Made by a program: the position numbers and the translations under genes
In this document: positions 1 to 12,670 of the stretch, one piece after another
Layout: each line of letters opens with the position of its first letter
How positions within the stretch are numbered: position 1 is the stretch's first letter
Source of the DNA: Limnomonas spitsbergensis
Lineage: Eukaryota; Chlorophyta; Chlorophyceae; Chlamydomonadales
NCBI GenBank assembly: GCA_037349105.1
Contig: JAYJMM010000065.1
Location: forward strand, 1-64,000
DNA length: 64,000 nucleotides
Direction of reading: 5' to 3'
The notes under the pieces: generated by a model
The model's database searches: none
What the model was told of the DNA's origin: nothing
What the model saw: only the letters and a program-made list of their open reading frames with translations

Positions 1-2651
1 TTCCTGGCGGGTTCCAGGGGGCCACAGACCTGTGTTTCCTGGCAGGTTCCAGGGGGCCGCAGACCTGTGTTTCCTGGCGGGTTCCAGGGGGCCACAGACC
101 TGTGTTTCCTGGCAGGTTCCAGGGGGCCACAGACCTGTGTTTCCTGGCGGGTTCCAGGAGGCCGCAGACCTGTGTTTCCTGGCAGGTTCCAGGGGGCCAC
201 AGACCTGTGTTTCCTGGCGGGTTCCAGGGGGCCGCAGACCTGTGTTTCCAGGCAGGTTCCAGGGGGCCGCAGACCTGTGTTTCCTGGCGGGTTCCAGGGG
301 GCCACAGACCTGTGTTTCCTGGCAGGTTCCAGGGGGCCACAGACCTGTGTTTCCTGGCGGGTTCCAGGGGGCCACAGACCTGTGTTTCCTGGCAGGTTCC
401 AGGGGGCCACAGACCTGTGTTTCCTGGCGGGTTCCAGGAGGCCGCAGACCTGTGTTTCCTGGCAGGTTCCAGGGGGCCACAGACCTGTGTTTCCTGGCGG
501 GTTCCAGGGGGCCGCAGACCTGTGTTTCCTGGCGGGTTCCAGGGGGCGCAGACCTGTGTTTCCTGGCAGGTTCCAGGGGGCCACAGACCTGTGTTTCCTG
601 GCGGGTTCCAGGGGGCCACAGACCTGTGTTTCCTGGCAGGTTCCAGGGGGCCACAGACCTGTGTTTCCTGGCGGGTTCCAGGGGGCCGCAGACCTGTGTT
701 TCCTGGCAGGTTCCAGGGGGCCACAGACCTATGTTTCCTGGCAGGTTCCAGGGGGCCACAGACCTGTGTTTCCTGGCGGGTTCCAGGGGGCCACAGACCT
801 GTGTTTCCTGGCAGGTTCCAGGGGGGCGCACACCTATGTTTCCTGGCGGGTTCCAGGGGGCCACAGACCTGTGTTTCCTGGCAGGTTCCAGGGGGCCACA
901 GACCTATGTTTCCTGGCAGGTTCCAGGGGGCCACAGACCTGTGTTTCCTGGCGGGTTCCAGGGGGCCACAGACCTATGTTTCCTGGCAGGTTCCAGGGGG
1001 CCACAGACCTGTGTTTCCTGGAGGGTTCCAGGGGGCCACAGACCTGTGTTTCCTGGCGGGTTCCAGGGGGCCACAGACCTTTGTTTCCTGGCAGGTTCCA
1101 GGGGGCCGCAGACCTGTGTTTCCTGGCAGGTTCCAGGGGGCCACAGACCTGTGTTTCCTGGCGGGTTCCAGGGGGCCACAGACCTATGTTTCCTGGCGGG
1201 TTCCAGGGGGCCACAGACCTATGTTTCCTGGCAGGTTCCAGGGGGCCACAGACCTATGTTTCCTGGCGGGTTCCAGGGGGCCACAGACCTATGTTTCCTG
1301 GCAGGTTCCAGGGGGCCACAGACCTGTGTTTCCTGGCGGGTTCCAGGGGGCCACAGACCTGTGTTTCCTGGCGGGTTCCAGGGGGCCACAGACCTGTGTT
1401 TCCTGGCGGGTTCCAGGGGGCCACAGACCTGTGTTTCCTGGCAGGTTCCAGGGGGCCACAGACCTGTGTTTCCTGGCGGGTTCCAGGGGGCCACAGACCT
1501 ATGTTTCCTGGCGGGTTCCAGGGGGCCACAGACCTATGTTTCCTGGCAGGTTCCAGGGGGCCGCAGACCTGTGTTTCCTGGCAGGTTCCGGGGGGCCACA
1601 GACCTGTGTTTCCTGGCAGGTTCCAGGGGGCCACAGACCTGTGTTTCCTGGCAGGTTCCAGGGGGCCGCAGACCTGTGTTTCCTGGCAGGTTCCAGGGGG
1701 CCACAGACCTGTGTTTCCTGGCAGGTTCCAGGGGGCCACAGACCTGTGTTTCCTGGCGGGTTCCAGGGGGCCGCAGACCTGTGTTTCCTGGCAGGTTCCA
1801 GGGGGCCACAGACCTGTGTTTCCTGGCGGGTTCCAGGGGGCCACAGACCTGTGTTTCCTGGCGGGTTCCAGGGGGCCACAGACCTGTGTTTCCTGGCAGG
1901 TTCCAGGGGGCCACAGACCTGTGTTTCCTGGCAGGTTCCAGGGGGCCACAGACCTGTGTTTCCTGGCGGGTTCCAGGGGGCCACAGACCTATGTTTCCTG
2001 GCGGGTTCCAGGGGGCCACAGACCTATGTTTCCTGGCAGGTTCCAGGGGGCCGCAGACCTGTGTTTCCTGGCAGGTTCCAGGGGGCCACAGACCTGTGTT
2101 TCCTGGCAGGTTCCAGGGGGCCACAGACCTGTGTTTCCTGGCAGGTTCCAGGGGGCCGCAGACCTGTGTTTCCTGGCGGGTTCCAGGGGGCCACAGACCT
2201 GTGTTTCCTGGCGGGTTCCAGGGGGCGCAGACCTGTGTTTCCTGGCGGGTTCCAGGGAGCCACAGACCTGTGTTTCCTGGCAGGTTCCAGGGGGGCGCAG
2301 ACCTGTGTTTCCTGGCGGGTTCCAGGGGGCCACAGACCTGTGTTTCCTGGCAGGTTCCAGGGGGCCGCAGACCTGTGTTTCCTGGCAGGTTCCAGGGGGC
2401 CGCAGACCTGTGTTTCCTGGCAGGTTCCAGAGGGCCGCAGACCTGTGTTTCCTGGCGGGTTCCAGGGGGCCACAGACCTGTGTTTCCTGGCGGGTTCCAG
2501 GGGGGCGCAGACCTGTGTTTCCTGGCGGGTTCCAGGGGGCCACAGACCTGTGTTTCCTGGCAGGTTCCAGGGGGCCACAGACCTGTGTTTCCTGGCAGGT
2601 TCCAGGGGGCCGCAGACCTGTGTTTCCTGGCAGGTTCCAGGGGGCCGCTGA
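1..2651 (+). repeat. HOR copy 1, left-truncated by the window (beta and gamma)
   Basis: Holds a type-B 34-bp unit at 539-549, an ATG-rich stretch from about 729 to 2040 with one CTTTG unit at 1081, then a type-A 34-bp unit at 2218 and the 433-bp gamma module. The distance from type B to type A is 1,679 bp (48 units less one base). Private marks are GGAGGG at 1020, TTCCGGG near 1588 and a CCAGGC change at 249; the first two recur about 7.03 kb downstream. Confidence 0.85.
539..549 (+). other. First of 34 type A/B/C 34-bp units (CCAGGGGGCGC)
   Basis: Loss of one C or G after the G run makes CCAGGGGGCGC. Type B (followed by GGCAGG and CCAGGGGGCC): 539, 3862, 7569, 10893, 16279, 21702, 24291, 31464, 34123, 51474, 54063, 57204, 60317, 61821. 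Type A (followed by GGCGGG and CCAGGGAGCC): 2218, 5926, 9249, 15720, 19428, 25830, 35627, 38566, 39965, 41994, 43743, 45142, 47171, 48115, 55602, 58673. Type C (CGCACACCTATG): 5366, 12397, 14076, 17784. Confidence 0.93.
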
Positions 2652-5600
2652 CCTGTGTTTCCTGGCAGGTTCCAGGGGGCCGTTGACCTGTGTTTCCTGG
2701 CAGGTTCCAGGGGGCCGCTGACCTGTGTTTCCTGGCAGGTTCCAGGGGGCCACAGACCTGTGTTTCCTGGCAGGTTCCAGGGGGGCGCACACCTGTGTTT
2801 CCTGGCAGGTTCCAGGGGGCCACAGACCTGTGTTTCCTGGCAGGTTCCAGGGGGCCACAGACCTGTGTTTCCTGGCAGGTTCCAGGGGGCCACAGACCTG
2901 TGTTTCCTGGCAGGTTCCAGGGGGCCGCAGACCTGTGTTTCCTGGCAGGTTCTAGGGGGCCACAGACCTGTGTTTCCTGGCAGGTTCCAGGGGGCCGCAG
3001 ACCTGTGTTTCCTGGCGGGTTCTAGGGGGCCGCACACCTGTGTTTCCTGGCAGGTTCCAGGGGGCCGCAGACCTGTGTTTCCTGGCGGGTTCCAGGGGGC
3101 CACAGACCTGTGTTTCCTGGCAGGTTCCAGGGGGCCACAGACCTGTGTTTCCTGGCAGGTTCCAGGGGGCCGCAGACCTGTGTTTCCTGGCAGGTTCCTG
3201 GGGGCCACAGACCTGTGTTTCCTGGCGGGTTCCAGGGGGCCGCAGACCTGTGTTTCCTGGCGGGTTCCAGGGGGCCGCAGACCTGTGTTTCCTGGCAGGT
3301 TCCAGGGGGCCGCAGACCTGTGTTTCCTGGCGGGTTCCAGGGGGCCACAGACCTGTGTTTCCTGGCAGGTTCCAGGGGGCCGCAGACCTGTGTTTCCTGG
3401 CGGGTTCCAGGGGGCCACAGACCTGTGTTTCCTGGCAGGTTCCAGGGGGCCACAGACCTGTGTTTCCTGGCGGGTTCCAGGAGGCCGCAGACCTGTGTTT
3501 CCTGGCAGGTTCCAGGGGGCCACAGACCTGTGTTTCCTGGCGGGTTCCAGGGGGCCGCAGACCTGTGTTTCCTGGCAGGTTCCAGGGGGCCGCAGACCTG
3601 TGTTTCCTGGCGGGTTCCAGGGGGCCACAGACCTGTGTTTCCTGGCAGGTTCCAGGGGGGCGCAGACCTGTGTTTCCTGGCGGGTTCCAGGGGGCCACAG
3701 ACCTGTGTTTCCTGGCAGGTTCCAGGGGGCCACAGACCTGTGTTTCCTGGCGGGTTCCAGGAGGCCGCAGACCTGTGTTTCCTGGCAGGTTCCAGGGGGC
3801 CACAGACCTGTGTTTCCTGGCGGGTTCCAGGGGGCCGCAGACCTGTGTTTCCTGGCGGGTTCCAGGGGGCGCAGACCTGTGTTTCCTGGCAGGTTCCAGG
3901 GGGCCACAGACCTGTGTTTCCTGGCGGGTTCCAGGGGGCCACGGACCTGTGTTTCCTGGCAGGTTCCAGGGGGCCACAGACCTGTGTTTCCTGGCAGGTT
4001 CCAGGGGGGCGCACACCTATGTTTCCTGGCAGGTTCCAGGGGGCCACAGACCTATGTTTCCTGGCAGGTTCCAGGGGGCCACAGACCTGTGTTTCCTGGC
4101 GGGTTCCAGGGGGCCACAGACCTGTGTTTCCTGGCAGGTTCCAGGGGGGCGCACACCTATGTTTCCTGGCGGGTTCCAGGGGGCCACAGACCTGTGTTTC
4201 CTGGCAGGTTCCAGGGGGCCACAGACCTATGTTTCCTGGCAGGTTCCAGGGGGCCACAGACCTGTGTTTCCTGGCGGGTTCCAGGGGGCCACAGACCTAT
4301 GTTTCCTGGCAGGTTCCAGGGGGCCACAGACCTGTGTTTCCTGGCAGGTTCCAGGGTGCCACAGACCTGTGTTTCCTGGCGGGTTCCAGGGGGCCACAGA
4401 CCTTTGTTTCCTGGCAGGTTCCAGGGGGCCACAGACCTGTGTTTCCTGGCGGGTTCCAGGGGGCCACAGACCTGTGTTTCCTGGCGGGTTCCAGGGGGCC
4501 ACAGACCTATGTTTCCTGGCGGGTTCCAGGGGGCCACAGACCTATGTTTCCTGGCAGGTTCCAGGGGGCCACAGACCTATGTTTCCTGGCGGGTTCCAGG
4601 GGGCCACAGACCTATGTTTCCTGGCAGGTTCCAGGGGGCCACAGACCTGTGTTTCCTGGCGGGTTCCAGGGGGCCACAGACCTGTGTTTCCTGGCGGGTT
4701 CCAGGGGACCGCAGACCTGTGTTTCCTGGCGGGTTCCAGGGGGCCACAGACCTGTGTTTCCTGGCAGGTTCCAGGGGGGCGCACACCTATGTTTCCTGGC
4801 GGGTTCCAGGGGGCCACAGACCTGTGTTTCCTGGCAGGTTCCAGGGGGGCGCACACCTATGTTTCCTGGCAGGTTCCAGGGGGCTACAGACCTATGTTTC
4901 CTGGCAGGTTCCAGGGGGCCACAGACCTGTGTTTCCTGGCAGGTTCCAGGGGGCCACAGACCTGTGTTTCCTGGCAGGTTCCAGGGGGCCACAGACCTAT
5001 GTTTCCTGGCGGGTTCCAGGGGGCCGCAGACCTGTGTTTCCTGGCAGGTTCCAGGGGGCCACAGACCTGTGTTTCCTGGCGGGTTCCACGGGGCCGCAGA
5101 CCTGTGTTTCCTGGCAGGTTCCAGGGGGCCACAGACCTGTGTTTCCTGGTAGGTTCCAGGGGGGCGCACACCTATGTTTCCTGGCGGGTTCCAGGGGGCC
5201 ACTGACCTGTGTTTCCTGGCAGGTTCCAGGGGGCCACAGACCTGTGTTTCCTGGCAGGTTCCAGGGGGGCGCACACCTATGTTTCCTGGCGGGTTCCAGG
5301 GGGGCGCACACCTATGTTTCCTGGCAGGTTCCAGGGGGCCACAGACCTATGTTTCCTGGCGGGTTCCAGGGGGCGCACACCTATGTTTCCTGGCGGGTTC
5401 CTGGGGGCCACAGACCTGTGTTTCCTGGCAGGTTCCAGGGGGGCGCACAACCTATGTTTCCTGGCGGGTTCCAGGGGGGCGCACACCTATGTTTCCTGGC
5501 GGGTTCCAGGGGGCCACAGACCTATGTTTCCTGGCGGGTTCCAGGGGGGCGCACACCTATGTTTCCTGGCGGGTTCCAGGGGGCCACAGACCTGTGTTTC

Positions 5601-6359
5601 CTGGCAGGTTCCAGGGGGCCACAGACCTGTGTTTCCTGGCAGGTTCCAGGGGGCCACAGACCTGTGTTTCCTGGCGGGTTCCAGGGGGCCACAGACCTAT
5701 GTTTCCTGGCGGGTTCCAGGGGGCCACAGACCTATGTTTCCTGGCAGGTTCCAGGGGGCCGCAGACCTGTGTTTCCTGGCAGGTTCCAGGGGGCCACAGA
5801 CCTATGTTTCCTGGCAGGTTCCAGGGGGCCACAGACCTGTGTTTCCTGGCAGGTTCCAGGGGGCCGCAGACCTGTGTTTCCTGGCGGGTTCCAGGGGGCC
5901 ACAGACCTGTGTTTCCTGGCGGGTTCCAGGGGGCGCAGACCTGTGTTTCCTGGCGGGTTCCAGGGAGCCACAGACCTGTGTTTCCTGGCAGGTTCCAGGG
6001 GGGCGCACACCTATGTTTCCTGGCGGGTTCCAGGGGGCCACAGACCTGTGTTTCCTGGCAGGTTCCAGGGGGCCGCAGACCTGTGTTTCCTGGCAGGTTC
6101 CAGGGGGCCGCAGACCTGTGTTTCCTGGCAGGTTCCAGGGGGCCGCAGACCTGTGTTTCCTGGCGGGTTCCAGGGGGCCACAAACCTGTGTTTCCTGGCG
6201 GGTTCCAGGGGGGCGCAGACCTGTGTTTCCTGGCAGGTTCCAGGGGGCCACAGACCTGTGTTTCCTGGCAGGTTCCAGGGGGCCACAGACCTGTGTTTCC
6301 TGGCAGGTTCCAGGGGGCCGCAGACCTGTGTTTCCTGGCAGGTTCCAGGGGGCCGCTGA
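2652..6359 (+). repeat. HOR copy 2, 3,708 bp (106 units)
   Basis: Full alpha-beta-gamma order. The TGA triplet is followed by a GCGCACACCTGTG unit and TTCTAGG units 301 and about 370 bp on. Type B lies at 3862 (1,211 bp after the triplet), type C (GCGCACACCTATG in a 34-bp unit) at 5366, and type A at 5926, 433 bp before the next triplet. The beta module is rich in CTATG and GCGCACACC units. It also holds CCACGGGG at 5087 and GGTAGG at 5149, marks confined to the first 19 kb. A +1 insertion (CACAACC) lies near 5450. Confidence 0.85.
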
Positions 6360-9300
6360 CCTGTGTTTCCTGGCAGGTTCCAGGGGGCCGCTGACCTGTG
6401 TTTCCTGGCAGGTTCCAGGGGGCCGCTGACCTGTGTTTCCTGGCAGGTTCCAGGGGGCCACAGACCTGTGTTTCCTGGCAGGTTCCAGGGGGGCGCACAC
6501 CTGTGTTTCCTGGCAGGTTCCAGGGGGCCACAGACCTGTGTTTCCTGGCAGGTTCCAGGGGGCCACAGACCTGTGTTTCCTGGCAGGTTCCAGGGGGCCA
6601 CAGACCTGTGTTTCCTGGCAGGTTCCAGGGGGCCGCAGACCTGTGTTTCCTGGCAGGTTCTAGGGGGCCACAGACCTGTGTTTCCTGGCAGGTTCCAGGG
6701 GGCCGCAGACCTGTGTTTCCTGGCGGGTTCTAGGGGGCCGCACACCTGTGTTTCCTGGCAGGTTCCAGGGGGCCGCAGACCTGTGTTTCCTGGCGGGTTC
6801 CAGGGGGCCACAGACCTGTGTTTCCTGGCAGGTTCCAGGGGGCCACAGACCTGTGTTTCCTGGCAGGTTCCGGGGGCCGCAGACCTGTGTTTCCTGGCAG
6901 GTTCCAGGGGGCCACAGACCTGTGTTTCCTGGCGGGTTCCAGGGGGCCGCAGACCTGTGTTTCCTGGCGGGTTCCAGGGGGCCGCAGACCTGTGTTTCCT
7001 GGCAGGTTCCAGGGGGCCGCAGACCTGTGTTTCCTGGCGGGTTCCAGGGGGCCACAGACCTGTGTTTCCTGGCAGGTTCCAGGGGGCCGCAGACCTGTGT
7101 TTCCTGGCGGGTTCCAGGGGGCCACAGACCTGTGTTTCCTGGCAGGTTCCAGGGGGCCACAGACCTGTGTTTCCTGGCGGGTTCCAGGAGGCCGCAGACC
7201 TGTGTTTCCTGGCAGGTTCCAGGGGGCCACAGACCTGTGTTTCCTGGCGGGTTCCAGGGGGCCGCAGACCTGTGTTTCCTGGCAGGTTCCAGGGGGCCGC
7301 AGACCTGTGTTTCCTGGCGGGTTCCAGGGGGCCACAGACCTGTGTTTCCTGGCAGGTTCCAGGGGGGCGCAGACCTGTGTTTCCTGGCGGGTTCCAGGGG
7401 GCCACAGACCTGTGTTTCCTGGCAGGTTCCAGGGGGCCACAGACCTGTGTTTCCTGGCGGGTTCCAGGAGGCCGCAGACCTGTGTTTCCTGGCAGGTTCC
7501 AGGGGGCCACAGACCTGTGTTTCCTGGCGGGTTCCAGGGGGCCGCAGACCTGTGTTTCCTGGCGGGTTCCAGGGGGCGCAGACCTGTGTTTCCTGGCAGG
7601 TTCCAGGGGGCCACAGACCTGTGTTTCCTGGCGGGTTCCAGGGGGCCACAGACCTGTGTTTCCTGGCAGGTTCCAGGGGGCCACAGACCTGTGTTTCCTG
7701 GCGGGTTCCAGGGGGCCGCAGACCTGTGTTTCCTGGCAGGTTCCAGGGGGCCACAGACCTATGTTTCCTGGCAGGTTCCAGGGGGCCACAGACCTGTGTT
7801 TCCTGGCGGGTTCCAGGGGGCCACAGACCTGTGTTTCCTGGCAGGTTCCAGGGGGGCGCACACCTATGTTTCCTGGCGGGTTCCAGGGGGCCACAGACCT
7901 GTGTTTCCTGGCAGGTTCCAGGGGGCCACAGACCTATGTTTCCTGGCAGGTTCCAGGGGGCCACAGACCTGTGTTTCCTGGCGGGTTCCAGGGGGCCACA
8001 GACCTATGTTTCCTGGCAGGTTCCAGGGGGCCACAGACCTGTGTTTCCTGGAGGGTTCCAGGGGGCCACAGACCTGTGTTTCCTGGCGGGTTCCAGGGGG
8101 CCACAGACCTTTGTTTCCTGGCAGGTTCCAGGGGGCCGCAGACCTGTGTTTCCTGGCAGGTTCCAGGGGGCCACAGACCTGTGTTTCCTGGCGGGTTCCA
8201 GGGGGCCACAGACCTATGTTTCCTGGCGGGTTCCAGGGGGCCACAGACCTATGTTTCCTGGCAGGTTCCAGGGGGCCACAGACCTATGTTTCCTGGCGGG
8301 TTCCAGGGGGCCACAGACCTATGTTTCCTGGCAGGTTCCAAGGGGGCCACAGACCTGTGTTTCCTGGCGGGTTCCAGGGGGCCACAGACCTGTGTTTCCT
8401 GGCGGGTTCCAGGGGGCCACAGACCTGTGTTTCCTGGCGGGTTCCAGGGGGCCACAGACCTGTGTTTCCTGGCAGGTTCCAGGGGGCCACAGACCTGTGT
8501 TTCCTGGCGGGTTCCAGGGGGCCACAGACCTATGTTTCCTGGCGGGTTCCAGGGGGCCACAGACCTATGTTTCCTGGCAGGTTCCAGGGGGCCGCAGACC
8601 TGTGTTTCCTGGCAGGTTCCGGGGGGCCACAGACCTGTGTTTCCTGGCAGGTTCCAGGGGGCCACAGACCTGTGTTTCCTGGCAGGTATCAGGGGGCCGC
8701 AGACCTGTGTTTCCTGGCAGGTTCCAGGGGGCCACAGACCTGTGTTTCCTGGCAGGTTCCAGGGGGCCACATACCTGTGTTTCCTGGCGGGTTCCAGGGG
8801 GCCGCAGACCTGTGTTTCCTGGCAGGTTCCAGGGGGCCACAGACCTGTGTTTCCTGGCGGGTTCCAGGGGGCCACAGACCTGTGTTTCCTGGCGGGTTCC
8901 AGGGGGCCACAGACCTGTGTTTCCTGGCAGGTTCCAGGGGGCCACAGACCTGTGTTTCCTGGCAGGTTCCAGGGGGCCACAGACCTGTGTTTCCTGGCGG
9001 GTTCCAGGGGGCCACAGACCTATGTTTCCTGGCGGGTTCCAGGGGGCCACAGACCTATGTTTCCTGGCAGGTTCCAGGGGGCCGCAGACCTGTGTTTCCT
9101 GGCAGGTTCCAGGGGGCCACAGACCTGTGTTTCCTGGCAGGTTCCAGGGGGCCACAGACCTGTGTTTCCTGGCAGGTTCCAGGGGGCCGCAGACCTGTGT
9201 TTCCTGGCGGGTTCCAGGGGGCCACAGACCTGTGTTTCCTGGCGGGTTCCAGGGGGCGCAGACCTGTGTTTCCTGGCGGGTTCCAGGGAGCCACAGACCT

Positions 9301-9682
9301 GTGTTTCCTGGCAGGTTCCAGGGGGGCGCAGACCTGTGTTTCCTGGCGGGTTCCAGGGGGCCACAGACCTGTGTTTCCTGGCAGGTTCCAGGGGGCCGCA
9401 GACCTGTGTTTCCTGGCAGGTTCCAGGGGGCCGCAGACCTGTGTTTCCTGGCAGGTTCCAGGGGGCCGCAGACCTGTGTTTCCTGGCGGGTTCCAGGGGG
9501 CCACAGACCTGTGTTTCCTGGCGGGTTCCAGGGGGGCGCAGACCTGTGTTTCCTGGCGGGTTCCAGGGGGCCACAGACCTGTGTTTCCTGGCAGGTTCCA
9601 GGGGGCCACAGACCTGTGTTTCCTGGCAGGTTCCAGGGGGCCGCAGACCTGTGTTTCCTGGCAGGTTCCAGGGGGCCGCTGA
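6360..9682 (+). repeat. HOR copy 3, 3,323 bp (95 units)
   Basis: Type B at 7569, type A at 9249, then the constant 433-bp gamma module. It lacks the GCGCACACC-rich tail of copy 2. Two compensating indels are present: loss of the A after TTCC near 6871, and an extra A at 8341. From about 7031 it is the second copy of the sequence at the window start, sharing the private GGAGGG mark (8050) and TTCCGGG mark (about 8618). Confidence 0.85.
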
Positions 9683-12670
9683 CCTGTGTTTCCTGGCAGG
9701 TTCCAGGGGGCCGTTGACCTGTGTTTCCTGGCGGGTTCCAGGGGGCCGCTGACCTGTGTTTCCTGGCAGGTTCCAGGGGGCCACAGACCTGTGTTTCCTG
9801 GCAGGTTCCAGGGGGGCGCACACCTGTGTTTCCTGGCAGGTTCCAGGGGGCCACAGACCTGTGTTTCCTGGCAGGTTCCAGGGGGCCACAGACCTGTGTT
9901 TCCTGGCAGGTTCCAGGGGGCCACAGACCTGTGTTTCCTGGCAGGTTCCAGGGGGCCGCAGACCTGTGTTTCCTGGCAGGTTCTAGGGGGCCACAGACCT
10001 GTGTTTCCTGGCAGGTTCCAGGGGGCCGCAGACCTGTGTTTCCTGGCGGGTTCTAGGGGGCCGCACACATGTGTTTCCTGGCAGGTTCCAGGGGGCCGCA
10101 GACCTGTGTTTCCTGGCGGGTTCCAGGGGGCCACAGACCTGTGTTTCCTGGCAGGTTCCAGGGGGCCACAGACCTGTGTTTCCTGGCAGGTTCCAGGGGG
10201 CCGCAGACCTGTGTTTCCTGGCAGGTTCCTGGGGGCCACAGACCTGTGTTTCCTGGCGGGTTCCAGGGGGCCGCAGACCTGTGTTTCCTGGCGGGTTCCA
10301 GGGGGCCGCAGACCTGTGTTTCCTGGCAGGTTCCAGGGGGCCGCAGACCTGTGTTTCCTGGCGGGTTCCAGGGGGCCACAGACCTGTGTTTCCTGGCAGG
10401 TTCCAGGGGGCCGCAGACCTGTGTTTCCTGGCGGGTTCCAGGGGGCCACAGACCTGTGTTTCCTGGCAGGTTCCAGGGGGCCACAGACCTGTGTTTCCTG
10501 GCGGGTTCCAGGAGGCCGCAGACCTGTGTTTCCTGGCAGGTTCCAGGGGGCCACAGACCTGTGTTTCCTGGCGGGTTCCAGGGGGCCGCAGACCTGTGTT
10601 TCCTGGCAGGTTCCAGGGGGCCGCAGACCTGTGTTTCCTGGCGGGTTCCAGGGGGCCACAGACCTGTGTTTCCTGGCAGGTTCCAGGGGGGCGCAGACCT
10701 GTGTTTCCTGGCGGGTTCCAGGGGGCCACAGACCTGTGTTTCCTGGCAGGTTCCAGGGGGCCACAGACCTGTGTTTCCTGGCGGGTTCCAGGAGGCCGCA
10801 GACCTGTGTTTCCTGGCAGGTTCCAGGGGGCCACAGACCTGTGTTTCCTGGCGGGTTCCAGGGGGCCGCAGACCTGTGTTTCCTGGCGGGTTCCAGGGGG
10901 CGCAGACCTGTGTTTCCTGGCAGGTTCCAGGGGGCCACAGACCTGTGTTTCCTGGCGGGTTCCAGGGGGCCACGGACCTGTGTTTCCTGGCAGGTTCCAG
11001 GGGGCCACAGACCTGTGTTTCCTGGCAGGTTCCAGGGGGGCGCACACCTATGTTTCCTGGCAGGTTCCAGGGGGCCACAGACCTATGTTTCCTGGCAGGT
11101 TCCAGGGGGCCACAGACCTGTGTTTCCTGGCGGGTTCCAGGGGGCCACAGACCTGTGTTTCCTGGCAGGTTCCAGGGGGGCGCACACCTATGTTTCCTGG
11201 CGGGTTCCAGGGGGCCACAGACCTGTGTTTCCTGGCAGGTTCCAGGGGGCCACAGACCTATGTTTCCTGGCAGGTTCCAGGGGGCCACAGACCTGTGTTT
11301 CCTGGCGGGTTCCAGGGGGCCACAGACCTATGTTTCCTGGCAGGTTCCAGGGGGCCACAGACCTGTGTTTCCTGGCAGGTTCCAGGGGGCCACAGACCTG
11401 TGTTTCCTGGCGGGTTCCAGGGGGCCACAGACCTTTGTTTCCTGGCAGGTTCCAGGGGGCCACAGACCTGTGTTTCCTGGCGGGTTCCAGGGGGCCACAG
11501 ACCTGTGTTTCCTGGCGGGTTCCAGGGGGCCACAGACCTATGTTTCCTGGCGGGTTCCAGGGGGCCACAGACCTATGTTTCCTGGCAGGTTCCAGGGGGC
11601 CACAGACCTATGTTTCCTGGCGGGTTCCAGGGGGCCACAGACCTATGTTTCCTGGCAGGTTCCAGGGGGCCACAGACCTGTGTTTCCTGGCGGGTTCCAG
11701 GGGGCCACAGACCTGTGTTTCCTGGCGGGTTCCAGGGGACCGCAGACCTGTGTTTCCTGGCGGGTTCCAGGGGGCCACAGACCTGTGTTTCCTGGCAGGT
11801 TCCAGGGGGGCGCACACCTATGTTTCCTGGCGGGTTCCAGGGGGCCACAGACCTGTGTTTCCTGGCAGGTTCCAGGGGGGCGCACACCTATGTTTCCTGG
11901 CAGGTTCCAGGGGGCTACAGACCTATGTTTCCTGGCAGGTTCCAGGGGGCCACAGACCTGTGTTTCCTGGCAGGTTCCAGGGGGCCACAGACCTGTGTTT
12001 CCTGGCAGGTTCCAGGGGGCCACAGACCTATGTTTCCTGGCGGGTTCCAGGGGGCCGCAGACCTGTGTTTCCTGGCAGGTTCCAGGGGGCCACAGACCTG
12101 TGTTTCCTGGCGGGTTCCACGGGGCCGCAGACCTGTGTTTCCTGGCAGGTTCCAGGGGGCCACAGACCTGTGTTTCCTGGTAGGTTCCAGGGGGGCGCAC
12201 ACCTATGTTTCCTGGCGGGTTCCAGGGGGCCACTGACCTGTGTTTCCTGGCAGGTTCCAGGGGGCCACAGACCTGTGTTTCCTGGCAGGTTCCAGGGGGG
12301 CGCACACCTATGTTTCCTGGCGGGTTCCAGGGGGGCGCACACCTATGTTTCCTGGCAGGTTCCAGGGGGCCACAGACCTATGTTTCCTGGCGGGTTCCAG
12401 GGGGCGCACACCTATGTTTCCTGGCGGGTTCCTGGGGGCCACAGACCTGTGTTTCCTGGCAGGTTCCAGGGGGGCGCACACCTATGTTTCCTGGCGGGTT
12501 CCAGGGGGGCGCACACCTATGTTTCCTGGCGGGTTCCAGGGGGCCACAGACCTATGTTTCCTGGCGGGTTCCAGGGGGGCGCACACCTATGTTTCCTGGC
12601 GGGTTCCAGGGGGCCACAGACCTGTGTTTCCTGGCAGGTTCCAGGGGGCCACAGACCTGTGTTTCCTGGC
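7031..12670 (+). repeat. 7.03-kb duplication, copy 2
   Basis: Second copy of 1-5,640. Differences seen include 249 (CCAGGC against CCTGGC), 2430 (CCAGAGGG against CCAGGGGG) and the 9721 region (GGCGGG against GGCAGG). Boundaries are accurate only to about one unit. Confidence 0.88.

Larger units (their letters stand above)
1..5640 (+). repeat. 7.03-kb duplication, copy 1
   Basis: Matches about 7031-12,670 at an offset of 7,030, 7,031, then 7,030 bp. The steps are explained by single-base indels at 8341 and 5450. Shared private marks (GGAGGG at 1020/8050, GGGGACCGC near 4707/11736, GGTAGG at 5149/12180) show common descent of these exact units. Identity breaks near 5,640, where copy 2 continues with CCACGGGG. 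Confidence 0.88.

Noticed and set aside
2952..3030. TTCTAGG units as functional stop or restriction landmarks
   Set aside because: They are a plain C-to-T change carried along by HOR duplication; useful as markers only.
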